64,000 nucleotides of DNA, taken from Urechis unicinctus (Eukaryota; Annelida; Polychaeta; Xenopneusta; Urechidae). Under the pieces are notes generated by a model. That model searched no databases. It saw only the letters and a program-made list of their open reading frames with translations, and had not been told where the DNA came from. The translations under genes and the position numbers were made by a program. This document shows, in pieces, positions 34,210 through 45,085 of this stretch (the stretch's first letter is position 1; each line of letters opens with the position of its first letter). The stretch lies in assembly GCA_034190875.2 (NCBI GenBank), contig CM067354.1:44459805-44523804 (forward strand), given 5' to 3'.

Positions 34210-36759
34210 CTACAAGCACTGTTTGTTTGTGATTTGTTGGCTTTGTACATTTATGATAGCTTCGTGGGGTAACAATATAATTTGTCCTTATTGTCATCTG
34301 TTCATGATGTTTCTTGTCAATTGATTTCATAATGTCAGTTGCTCATACAGTAATATGTTCACATTGCCATTATAACAGGTTCAGACGTCCATGTTTTAGT
34401 AGGTGTGGGGCAACTGAGCCCAGTGGTCAGTTAGCACGACAGAGTCGCCAGGGGGCGACGTGAGAATGACGCTATCGTTGTTATTATTAAGGTAGGAGGT
34501 CATGAACATATTACCACTGGTCTTTCTGTGCTTGGTGACAACAGGAATGATTGATTGGGTACGAGAGTGTTTATAATTGCGGAAATGTCTTGGTCCTTGC
34601 AAACACTCGCCCTCGCGAATTATCCGACAAAGTTAAACCTCAACTGGGTTTGGCATTGAGGTTACACGAATTTAAGTCTCATAAACATAGATCGTGGTCG
34701 TATGTGTCGTTAAACTCCATATCAAGTGGATAACAGAGTGCCTTTATTGGGCGATAATGCGGATACAATCCGACGTAATATGGTAACTGGTAATACATAT
34801 ATATATATAAACGGATACACAATAACCACACAAACAAATTAAAGCAGAAAAGTCACTCTGACTAAACTAAGAGGTTAGGTGACGAACTAAACTACGGAAG
34901 TAAAAAAAAAAAAATTGACGTGCGCTCGCTGCTGTGGTCTAAACTGAAGCGAGAGCGGGCTGGATATATTGAACCTTACGATATATCCCGGCTCCCGCCC
35001 AATAGGGTCCCCTACCCTACCACCAATAAAAACGGGCCCCCTGGGGGAAGCATCTTTGATGGGAGACCTCTCCACGGGGGAGGGCACGGCAGAAGCAGAT
35101 AACTTCCGAGTTGCCTACCCCGTCCAATGACATGCAAACATAGATATCCTGTGATGAGAAGACTACAAGGACGAGGCACACTGCGCTCCCTTGATTGTTG
35201 TTTTACCGGCTTCCTATATCAAGGAAGTTCGAGAAAATAACGATTATTTCAATGGACGCGTCAGGTCGTGGGAGACGTTAAAGTATCGTTTGTGTCCATG
35301 CCATTTCATGAAGTAATAACACATGCTTCCATACCGATCGATAGCTGTCAGACCATGAGCCAGCACATCTCGCGCCTTGTGGCTTCTTACAGACGGATGT
35401 TCACTTCCCTACTTGCCACATTTCGGGCCGAAATTCATTGATGTCGACTCACGTCAGCACGCGCTTCCTTGCCATTAAATGAAATAATTGCCCTATGCTT
35501 TGATAAATGAAAAGTCGGTTCCTGACGCGCTCTATTTGGAAGCTTGGTTAACCTGATTAACAGATCATGTGAGCGGATTGCGGTGGTAAGCTGCATTGGA
35601 TTCAATATTCGTAAATCGTACGGTTCATCGACGAGTGAAATACAGCATGATACGGCATATTATATCAACGCCGTTCATGATACATCATGTTCGCAACTCC
35701 GTTTATGGTGCCGCATGGGATATCAACGCACTTCATGGTGCTGCATGTGAGCATGGCATGTAATGTAAATGCTGTTCATGGTGCTGCATTTCCGTTCGGA
35801 ATCCGACCTGGCGATGCGCGCGCCGCTTGAGCACTTATCTTGCGCGCAGAGAGCCAGATATCGGCCTTGCGGGGATGAACGGATGGGATGGAAAAACGGA
35901 TGTGCCTCGATGCTCTGCGCGTACATACGCCCCATAGTCTGGCGCCAGTAACCAACGCATTCGATGTACGCCTTGTAAACGAACGCGTGGCATAACTATG
36001 GCTATCCAGTATCAAGCTCTTCAACCACATACCTCCTCACCCCTCCTCCTCTACTCTAACGCACACACGGAATAATCGCTGTTCTGCAATTACAACAATT
36101 GCAGGGAAGTTGTTGATGTTGGAGTACTCACTGAAGAGCATCGCCGACAAGGCTTCCCACCTGGCAGCGTCTGAATCATACCGGATATGTAGACTCTGGA
36201 AAACGACCGTATTGCTGACCGTATCGTCCGCTTTCATGCTTTTTATGATAACAACATAACTTATCAACCAGTTGATATTTGATTGACATTGACCTCAAAC
36301 TAAGGACAAGGTCATGGAAAGAAATTTTATATCATCTATTTGGTTTTTCGTTAAAATGTATATATTTAAGTAGATCAATGAATTGAAAACTTTTGTAGAT
36401 ATATATGTTAAAAATCCATAGTTTTCCCAATCGCACAGTCATTTGTTTTGTTCACATTCAGACAACTACTTCACTGAAGATAAATCGATGTTCATAATAC
36501 TGTACCCTCCGGAATGACAATTTAACAAAACAACAATGTAGTCAATTTGAGTTTCTATTCAAACTTCACGGAATTAAGTTCTCAAGGGGAGGTTATAAGT
36601 GAAAAAAAGTACCTATGGTCGAAATCCATAGCCATATCCATAACGTCACATGAGAATCACATAAATAGACTGATTGAACCAAGAAACGTTTGGGCACTGG
36701 GCGCGATTCATAGTTGTGACATTCTAGATATGAGGTGTTCACATCATTACTGACTTATC
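34210..36759. other. Stretch without a recognised gene
   Basis: Includes a short (AT)n at about 34795-34808, an A run at about 34902, and loose repeats of a TTCATGGTGCTGCAT type at 35670-35790. Frames of 60-84 codons lack motifs. The minus frame 34887-35087 (SPIKDASPRGPVFIGGRVGD) reads smoothly but is not recognised. Confidence 0.45.
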
Positions 36760-36761
36760 TT

Positions 36762-36847
36762 TCCACCTCCCATCTCCACTCATTTCTTACTTCTCAACTC
36801 CATTCATTTCTTACTTCCCATCTCCACTCACCACTTACTTCCCATCT
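36762..36847. repeat. Minisatellite, 24 bp unit, left of the Polinton relic
   Basis: Units of the CCCATCTCCACTCACCACTTACTT type, same strand and same unit as 40225-40520. Confidence 0.85.
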
Positions 36848-37150
36848 AGTAGAATAGTAAAGGCCGGTTCTGGGACACTTACCTCTGGAAGCTACTATTG
36901 AACTTTTTAGCCCTACAGGTATCGTTACAGTGCACCTTTTAAGGGTTAAAAAAAGACCCTGCAGCCACCCAATAGGGGCTGACAAGTGTTTCATATCCTC
37001 CACAAGGGCCTCGTGCTCCAATAAGGCATCATTCTTATTCACAATATCATTCAGCTCGTTCTCCAGATCTATTTTTCTTCCATCGGATAATCATTATTTT
37101 CCTTCAACTCTTTTACCCAAGCTCAGAAATACGCTTTTGTACGGTGTCTA
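36794..37150 (-). pseudogene. Possible Polinton accessory ORF, broken
   Basis: The minus strand reads acidic and coiled-coil-like sequence (frame start about 37140), then MNKNDALLEHEALVEDMKHL (from 37042), SAPIGWLQGLFLTLKR and RGKCPRTGLYYS. The last ~50 bp of the frame run into the 24 bp minisatellite. The family is not recognised; context suggests a Polinton gene. Confidence 0.35.
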
Positions 37151-37259
37151 GGGTGTTCATTGTATACCTTACAAACCTCTTTTATTCTATAAGCAGAAAG
37201 GATGGATATATACAGCGTGTAAAAAAATAAGTAGGCACTCGCATAGTGAGGTGGACAGG

Positions 37260-37808
37260 ATGTCAACGGCGTTTACACTTTCTAGCACACAATGGGAAGT
37301 ACTCTCGGGGCTCATCTTCGCCACAGATTACGGTACAGCTAATTTTTGCACGAAAACGTCTTGTCTGCTCTGAATTAGCGATTTTTCGTCGTCAAGGGCA
37401 ACGTGGGCCTTTTGTGCTCCAGCTTAGATTACATTTTCATCTGCTGGAACTTGCGCATTTCGTCAGAGATCTTTCCGTCAGAAATCGCGGCGGATATATG
37501 GCTTGTAATCGTGTGCAGCTTGCTGTCGGCCAGGACTCTTTCTTGGCTTTGATCATTAGCTTGCGGCTGATAATCTTTCCAGCCACTGAGGCTGTGGCTC
37601 CTATCTGGAGCCCGAGTACAATGGACGCCACTGTGGATAATAGGACTCTTCCATTAATTCCCATTCCGAAGCTGACTGTCACCAGGACGCCATCGATAAC
37701 TTCCAGTGCGCTAACCCCACAGCATTTTTTTGTCCTTCTCACTCTTGAGATGTCTTTGCAGCCGGGCAATCCTTCAAAGCCTAAATAACTGAGCTGGTTC
37801 GGCCTCAT
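37260..37808 (-). pseudogene. Polinton accessory protein, Gly/Ala-rich hydrophobic type
   Basis: The 123-codon frame at 37437-37808 has SALEVIDGVLVTVSFGMGIN, then LLSTVASIVLGLQIGATAS and GKIISRKLMIKAKKES. This hydrophobic Gly-rich stretch followed by a basic SRKL..KAKK segment recurs in Polinton accessory proteins. After about 37550 the match continues in another frame (TITSH.SAAISDGKIS), so it is frameshifted. Its role is unknown. It is divergent to the minor capsid relic. Confidence 0.5.
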
Positions 37809-38109
37809 GGGGTAACTCGGTAACTAGCTGAGGTTCACGAGGTAACTCAGTAACTGGCTCAGGTTCATGAGGCACCTCAGGATAGAGCTCCTCCATTGTT
37901 TCCTTTCATTATACCACCCTTTTGTTCGGAACACTCACTCATAGGCATGAGCTTGAGATAAGTGACATTTTATTGTGAACTAATAGGCAGGTTGTGGTTC
38001 TCTAGCTTATTGCCTTTACTATCTAATATGTATACTTTCAGCTCGTGAATACTTTCAACAGTAACCCACTTTGCCACTGGGTTAGTTACGTTCATGGTTA
38101 CAATATCTC

Positions 38110-38965
38110 CAACGGAAAACCCGATAGGCCAACAACGCCAAGAAGTGTAGTAGGATGTCCATCACTTACGTTATTGGTGGTGCTGACCTGGTCAAGATTT
38201 ACGTATAGTGCGTTTAAGTTGTTAAAAATGATGGGACGGTCGCCTTTGTCAAAGTTTTCAGCGAGCCACGTCCACCCAGGCCGTCACCAAGACCTTACAT
38301 ATGTAACACTCTGTCTGTTATCTTAACCCTCCCACCAGGAACTGTGAGGGTGATAGTTCCATCCCAAGGATCAACCTCCAAACTAAGGTAAACTGTTGCA
38401 AATATAGCCTGCACACGTTTGTTCCACATGCCCTGTTTTAGTTGAGTCTCCCCTCCTCTTTGTACAGCCCTAGTCACCCAGTGAACAGACTATCTTGGGC
38501 CAAGGATGTACCAACCCACAGTATACGTGATTGACCTGAGGCCTATGCATGGATCACCTGCATTGTTGTCAATAGCATTTTGCAGGGACACGTCATCGCT
38601 GCTTTGAACATTCGTGTCTGATACATAGTGATAATGAATACACAAGCCTTTAGATTTATTAGCAATGGCACATACAAGCCACCATCGCTGTACCCGCGCC
38701 ATATAGCAGCTGAGCAGCTGACACATCTCCTCATCCAGGTCCAAGCAGAGGACAGTACAGGTGCGTTCATGATGGAGTTCTCCAATCTGTTTGAACACTA
38801 CGTGGTGCTTATCATAAGTGACGATACACTTATAGTTGGCTGGAGAACCAATCACATGCAATACTGGCAGAACCAGGTAAATTTTGTTGTATGGTGCGCA
38901 ACCTCTGGCTGTGGTGTTTCCGCGTTCGACCACCTTAACTCTCTCAACGGTGCAGTTGTTTAAGG
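38110..38965 (+). pseudogene. Polinton minor capsid (penton-like) protein remnant, second copy
   Basis: The clearest frame is 38628-38963: RHIAAEQLTHLLIQVQ, EFSNLFEHYVVLIISDD, GWRTNHMQYWQNQVNFVVW, CATSGCGVSAFDHLNS. Upstream, shifted frames give AKKCSRMSITYVIGGADLV (about 38130), which aligns with FKKRSGRTIKHVLRGTDLIE of the left relic. Both relics share residues such as AAE.LTHLLIQV and GWRTNHMQYWQNQVNF, but differ enough to be separate old insertions. Confidence 0.8.
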
Positions 38966-39139
38966 TATGTCTATAGGTTACGCACAAGGCTCTTGCGTTT
39001 CTGCCTGGTGTTTAAAAAAATTTTCTTATTAGACAAATGAATATACTGAGTAAAGTAATGGATAAAACCATGTCTGACACACGCTCAGAAGTCACAGAAG
39101 ATCTACTGAGAGACCAAATAAGAAACTGGCACAGAGCCT

Positions 39140-39381
39140 CCCTATGCTAGATCAAAAGTGGTCCTACAGCGTAAGAGTCCCTAGAAGAGTTCCGCAGGCA
39201 ACATTTTGCAGCGTCTGCAGTGCCTGCTCCACTGGCGCCTGTGCCAAGAAGGCCTGCGCCGAAAAAGCCAGTGCCTGCTCCGATAATGCCTGCACCAAGA
39301 AAGAAAAAGCCAGTGCCTGCGCAACGGCTTGTTTTCGAAAAGGCCAAATGGAACATGAGGAATTTCCTCAGGCATTGAGTT
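39140..39381 (+). pseudogene. Pro/Ala/Lys-rich leader segment of the right Polinton polymerase region
   Basis: Read in one plus frame, it gives repeats such as PVPAPLAPVPRRPAPKKPV and PRKKKPVPAQRLVFEKAK, then NMRNFLRH and a stop just before the polymerase frame. It resembles the Pro-rich linker of the left relic at 5131. The other frames (Ala/Cys-rich) are shadows. Confidence 0.5.
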
Positions 39382-40215
39382 ATGGATGTTCCAGAGGAAC
39401 ACCCACTTGGCAAGGACTCTCTGAGTTACTTGAAATGTGTGGATAGCAAAATATGTACAAAACTAGGCTCTGAGATTAACCAGCTTGACGGAATCAAGTT
39501 CCAGCTTGCTGTTAGGGTTAAGTTCATGAAGGAAACTGGGGAAGGCGTTACTAAGTATATTGAACCTTTCTTTCGGCACTCGCAAGAGGCACTACTCATC
39601 CCCGAAGAGATTGAAGAAGCCATGAAAAGGGCAAGCACGGTCGTCCAAGAAAGTTTGGAAAAGTGGACTAATAGAGTGTCAGACATGGAGTTTGAAGAAA
39701 TTAAAACTCCTTGGCTTGCCATCTCTCGCTACCAACCTCTGAAAGAGGCTTAATATATTGATCTACCCCCTGAACTAAAAGAGAAGAAAGCCATTGTCTA
39801 CGTGAAGAACAACGGTGTATATTTCACTGTCTCTTGGACAGTTACGCTTCATTGTCAGTGCTCAGTTTCTCTTGACATCGCTCGACAAGCTAGTTATGGC
39901 AAACAACCCTGAAGCCTTCGCCGTGACTCCTAAGTATGAGCCAGTCGAAACAAAGCGGCAGCTGCTCCTGAGAAATGGCGTTTATCCCTACGAATTCGTG
40001 GATCGCTGGGAGAAGTTTGACGCAATGCTGCCAAAAATGCAGGAGTTCTACAGCAAGCTGTCAGAGCAAGACATAACCAACAAGGACGACAAACATGGCC
40101 GAAAAATATGGAACATGTTCAAGTGTGTCACAACATGGGCGACTACCACGATCTCTACCTGCATACAGATGAACTGCTCCTTGCAGACGTGTTTGAGATC
40201 TTCCGCAAAACCACC
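39382..40215 (+). pseudogene. Polinton DNA polymerase B fragment with internal deletion
   Basis: First part (39382-39753): LDGIKFQLAVRVKF, FFRHSQEALLIPEEIEEAM, WLAISRYQPLKEA, a stop, then YIDLPPELKEKKAIVYVKNN. At about 39815 the sequence jumps to YISLSLGQLRFIVSAQFLLT, DKLVMANNPEAF, LLLRNGVYPYEFVDRWEKFD and FYSKLSEQDI, and after a frameshift near 40130 to GDYHDLYLHTDELLLADVFE (to about 40205). In intact Polinton polymerases these blocks are separated by a long exonuclease-containing segment, which is deleted here. The left relic (2836-3530) keeps just that middle segment. Confidence 0.85.
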
Positions 40216-40224
40216 TCGCCTAAT

Positions 40225-40520
40225 CAATTACATCCCATCTCCTCTAACAAGTTACTTCTCGACTCCACTCACCAGTTACTTCCCAACTCCACTTACCAGT
40301 TACTTCGAATCTCCACTCACCACTTACTTCCCATTTCCAGTCACCAGTTACTTCCCATCTCCATCCGACAGTAACATTCCAACTCCATTCATTTCTTACA
40401 TTCCCTATCCACTTATTTCTTACTTCCCATCTCCACTCACAACTTACTTCCCGTCTCCACTCACCACTTACTTCCCATCTCCACTCACCACTTAATTACC
40501 GTCTCCACTCATTACTTGCA
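40225..40520. repeat. Minisatellite, 24 bp unit, right of the Polinton relic
   Basis: About twelve units of CCATCTCCACTCACCAGTTACTTC and variants, directly abutting the polymerase fragment. Same unit and orientation as 36762-36847. Confidence 0.9.
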
Positions 40521-42099
40521 TCTCTTCTCAATTATCGCTTGCTTGCCAACCCCACTCGTTATGGGATACCACCCCCTTTTACCCACCACATCCTCCCTCA
40601 CCCCTGTCAGGCGAGTGGAAGTCAGTAGGGCAGTGGTTGGGGCAGGAAACAGCTGCCGGCCTGGCCGAATCTCTTTTACGCGCCTAGTCCATATCTTCCT
40701 GCGTTAATGGGGTGTAAGGAGGGAAGTTAAATTCCCTCAGAAAAGGCTTAACAGCACAGGAAAAGCAGCGTCTTCCACGATGCCTGTCGGCAGCGGACTG
40801 TGGTAGCGCCCTCTGGTGGCAACAGCTGGCAGCCCTAGGAACGCCGCCTAGTGGCCAGGCTAGTCGGTGCCAGGTGTCGTTGACAGCGGGCTGGGTTCTG
40901 TTCGTGCCATCTGCATTGTTGGATTGGATACCCCGATAAAAGAATTGTGTTCGATGTTGCTGATCTAAAGAAGCGTATTGATGTGCGGATATCCGGGTGT
41001 ATGTGGATTATAACAGGCTTCGCGTGCACAACATGAGCAATGAGTTACAGGCGGACGTCGCTTTCATTGGCCTGGCTGGCCCTGGGCTGCTGCAACCTCC
41101 TCTACACTGTCTCCGCCACTCTTGACAGAGGTAAATTACCAGCCCTCTATTAACATGATTAAGTTGCAGAATCGGCGATGACGCTGTCGTCAAGACAGAG
41201 CGAGTCGATGCAGAAAAATGTCGAGGAATAGAGGGTGAGATTGATTATAGCAGGCGAAGGCGGGCAGCATGTCAGTCATATAGATGACATCGCAGCCGCG
41301 CACTGCATACCAACACCCCGGTCACCTCGGCCGCTGCCACAAGGCTTTTGCCGCAGGCGGCATTTCAATCCGAGAGAAGCCGCAGCTACCGAAAAGCACC
41401 GTCCTGAGGGACAGGGCGTCCGAGTATCGATCTGCGAGCGAGGACGTACGCTGTTCGATACCGCATACCAACGAAGCTCTCTCGTCTTTACGGCTTGTCT
41501 GTTATTGCTCTCTCAAGATGGTATTATAAGGCGGTCTGTGGTGGGTCTCTAACTTTAATGAATCTATCAGGTTTGTTTGTGGTCACGCGTGGGTGAGTGT
41601 TATATGGGCTAATATGAATGCTTTCATGTCGGCCTCATGCCAACTACCCCAACTTGTCGCCTGTTGATTGGCTGTATGGCGCCCGGGGTGGCCGATGGTG
41701 ACCGATTACAGATGGATATTGAGTTAATTAGCTGGCAATTGGTGAAGTTTCCTATAGCCAGAAACACGGGATTTCCGTCGTATGCAAAGTCGTCATGTTA
41801 CGTACCGACTGCCATGCGCGATCATCGCTCATTGGTCCACATGATTACGTCACAATTCGTGTGCTTCACGCTCTTATCACGTGACTACAATGTCAAGGCT
41901 TCAGCATTATATAGGTGGAGTTGTCGATTAATTCAATATGGTCGGGATAAATCAATAGTTGCCTACGATTCATCACTAAGTATCATTTCTTCGGTCAGAT
42001 GACGGATTGTCACTTCGTGTTCAGCTAACACGCATTGGCAGGGTTGATTTCGACGCTGTTGCCACACCCTTGTATTTAAGCGTGGATCAGGCGACACAG

Positions 42100-42101
<2 letters not shown>
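40521..42101. other. Stretch without a recognised gene
   Basis: Frames up to 121 codons (41637-42002, plus) carry no recognised motif. A TTATATAGG sequence at about 41907 could be a TATA element, but no gene follows. Confidence 0.45.

Positions 42102-42143
<42 letters not shown>
42102..42143. repeat. Homopolymer of 42 C
   Basis: Uninterrupted C run on the plus strand. Confidence 0.95.
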
Positions 42144-42144
<1 letters not shown>

Positions 42145-43090
42145 TTCTTTTTTAACCTTGTCGTTTGGAAAGATCAGCATTATTATATTTATTTATTTCT
42201 AAATCCATGGATTTAGTATGGCTAGTTCTACTTATATTAACCTTAACCATGCCTTTTGTTAGTATGCCTAGGTCAGCTTTCCATAGTGTACCGACTTCAT
42301 TTCCGCATCTCCCAATTTAGCACTTGTACATCATGCCTCAAGTTTATTTGTTTTCCCCACGCTACCTCGCTTCAATCTTAGAGCTCGGTGCAGCTCAGTA
42401 TACAGTCGTGTTGCGTGCAACAGTAACTCGCGAGCTATTTTCCCACCTAACCATCGACCAACTTAGAAAGAGAGAAATGGGCTCGGTAACGAAGTTCAAT
42501 ATGTATAATATGTATGCGAGTGGAGTGCCACAAGGTTATGGTTGGATTGAACAGTGGTTATGTCTGACCAGCCCAGCCTTTGAATCGTGTAATGGTTAAC
42601 CCAGGTACATTCTTTATTAGCGATCGTGACTTTAAGGAAAAGAGAATTTCTCTCTTTTCAATGTATTTTACATCAGTATCGCTTTCTGCCGTATGTTTCC
42701 TATATCAGGGTGATATCATATTGTTCTCGGTCGTATCGATTCTATATCAGCAGTGATAACTCATAGTTCTGTACTGTATGTATTCAATGCGTTATCACGG
42801 ATGATATAGAATACATACAATAGAGAGCAATACGTCATCACGGCTGTTATAGAATGTATGTAGCAGAGAGCAATACGTCAAGACATAAGGCAGCCAGCCC
42901 GCCCGCTGCCGCATTATTTTGAAGATTACATATTCTTGCCGTCCGTAACACTACAAGGCTATCTACTGTTCCCCATCTGGATTTCTCCTCTCCCGTGTGC
43001 GTTTCATCGCTGTTGCAACTGCCGCTCTTATCAGCCCCACATTGCTTATACTTCTTTAATAATTACAATGCATTGCGTGGCATCGTGGGT
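42144..43090. other. Stretch without a recognised gene; short tandem/inverted repeat
   Basis: 42790-42885 holds two ~50 bp units with ATAGAATACATACAATAGAGAGCAATACGTCA-type sequence, preceded by an inverted relative at about 42700-42760. A small MITE is possible. Confidence 0.4.
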
Positions 43091-43095
43091 AGTAG

Positions 43096-43674
43096 TGTGA
43101 CCATCGGGGATTCGACGATGACTTTCGAGAGGTGTAGCGAGTAATTGATACGGCGAACTGTAGATGTAATCCTTTATTTACGAAGTTGTAGGTCGGCACG
43201 CTCTGATGATTTTTGGATGGTCTTTACTACAACTGTGATGTTGAGATGTACGAAGTTGTAGATGCGTACGATATATTTCCAAGTCTGATATATGAGGTTT
43301 GTCATTGTATCTATAGGGCCAAATGTGGGCTGGACATAGGTGGCGCATTCTGATTGGATGTCCACTGGCATCTGACCGCACTGGACATTACCACAATTAC
43401 TAATAATTAAACATGAAAGGGATTAAGGTTGAATATTGATAAGGTTTAAAGTTGAGATCAAAGGGCCTGGTGTTAATTACCTGTAATTCTGATACGTTTC
43501 TGGAGTTAAAGGGGTTTGAAGTTGATAGCTTGGAATGTTAATTGTGTGAGGGCTATGGCTAGATCGAAATAAGTTCTGTTTGTTTCAAAGGGATTAGTGT
43601 ATATTAAGTGAATTTAGAGGTCCGGAGAGTCTTGTGAAATGTATGAGGGTCTGACAGTGATTGAGGGCTGTGAT
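43096..43674 (+). mobile_element. 579 bp mobile repeat with 5 bp TSD, copy 2
   Basis: Same unit as 33644-34204 (about 93% identical by eye), with an 18 bp insertion near 43580. It is flanked by AGTAG at 43091-43095 and 43675-43679. Confidence 0.75.
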
Positions 43675-43679
43675 AGTAG

Positions 43680-44535
43680 GCTGGTTGGGTTTGTCTCTGT
43701 TGCACGGGCTGTATATGTACGCGCCAATATCAAGGTATCGGGTCAGGGCCCCCGTCTTGTCTGTACTTACTTATAGATATAACGATGTTGGAAGCATTAG
43801 GTTAGGAACTGATTTACTGTTTAGCGGTGGATTGTATGTACATTTTAAATATAATATAATGAAATAAATAAATATCAGACAGTCCGCGCAAAATATGATT
43901 TGCACCTCATCGTTTGTGTCTGTTAGCCATTTCATCACCTTAATTGCGGCTCTCTTTTATTTACTCTGTTCCAACTACTGTGAACAGAAACGACGAATTC
44001 CATTGGATTTGCACAATGAGAAGTTTTGTAACCGCCGAATTAGTCGTTAGAAGTCGAATCAATTGCTAGGCTTTCAAAACGCGTCATTGATCTTGCAACA
44101 TGCAGAACGAACGGTAAACTATTCGATTGCGCCTCCTCTTCCTCTCCTGAAATCAATTGCCCGTCTGTGAAGCTGTTTTGGTACTCGCAGTAAGTCAGGC
44201 TGATTGTCTTTCTTGTCAAACATACAGTATATTATTCTATGGAGAGGGATCAATATTATAGTTTCCTCGGCATCAGTCGCTGTCGATGGCCGATAAAAGT
44301 ACTCAGCTATAAGTCGTTTCCCAGGCTGAGTCAGGCGTGCTGTAAATATGCAGCTTGGATCGTTTGACCAAGTCGGTGGGATTACGGAATGTGGGACATT
44401 AGTCATACCTGAATGACCTGGCCAACAACGTCGGCATGCTTTGATCAAGCTGCGCTGGGATGATTAAGCTTAAAGGTTTGGAGATCTTTGAAAGACGCAT
44501 TAGTTTTGTGTTGGGATTATATAGCGGCCAGGAAT
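43680..44535. other. Stretch without a recognised gene
   Basis: Includes a 109-codon minus frame (44119-44448) with no recognised motif. Confidence 0.45.
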
Positions 44536-44539
44536 TGTT

Positions 44540-45085
44540 GGCATGTAATCGGGTTGTCGCGTGGTGCTATGTGCCACGTGATAGGGTTGCCGCGTGGTGC
44601 TATGTAACACGTAATCGGGTTGCAGCGTGGTGCTATGTAACACGTAATCGGGTTACCACGTGGTGCTATGTAACACGTAATCGGGTTGCCGCGTGGTGCT
44701 ATGTAACACGTAATCGGGTTGCAGCGTGGTGCTATGTAACACGTAATCGGGTTACCACGTGGTGCTATGTAACACGTAATCGGATTGCAGGGTGGTGCTA
44801 TGTAACATGTAATCGGGTTGTCGCGTGGTGCTATGTAAAACGTAATCGGGTTGCCGCGTGGTGCTATGTAACACGTAATCGGGTTGCAGCGTGGTGCTAT
44901 GTAACACGTAATCGGGTTACCACGTGGTGCTGTGTCACGATTTCGGGTTGCCGAGTGGTGCTATGTGTCACGTGATTGGGTTGCCACGTGGTGCTATGTG
45001 ACACATGATCGGGTCGCCGAATGGTGCTATGTGTCACATGATGGGGTTGCCGCGTGATGCTATGGTACTTGTGATCGGGTTGCAG
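44540..45085. repeat. Minisatellite, 33 bp unit
   Basis: About sixteen units of CGTAATCGGGTTGCCGCG plus TGGTGCTATGTAACA. Because 33 is a multiple of three, one plus frame stays open for 171 codons (44460-44975) as a repeat of RNRVAAWCYVT. It has no signal of a real protein, though the open frame is worth noting. Confidence 0.92.

Noticed and set aside
39144..39446. Cys/Ala-rich 100-codon frame
   Set aside because: It is a shadow of the Pro/Lys-rich frame of the Polinton; the Cys pattern follows from PVPAP codons read out of phase.
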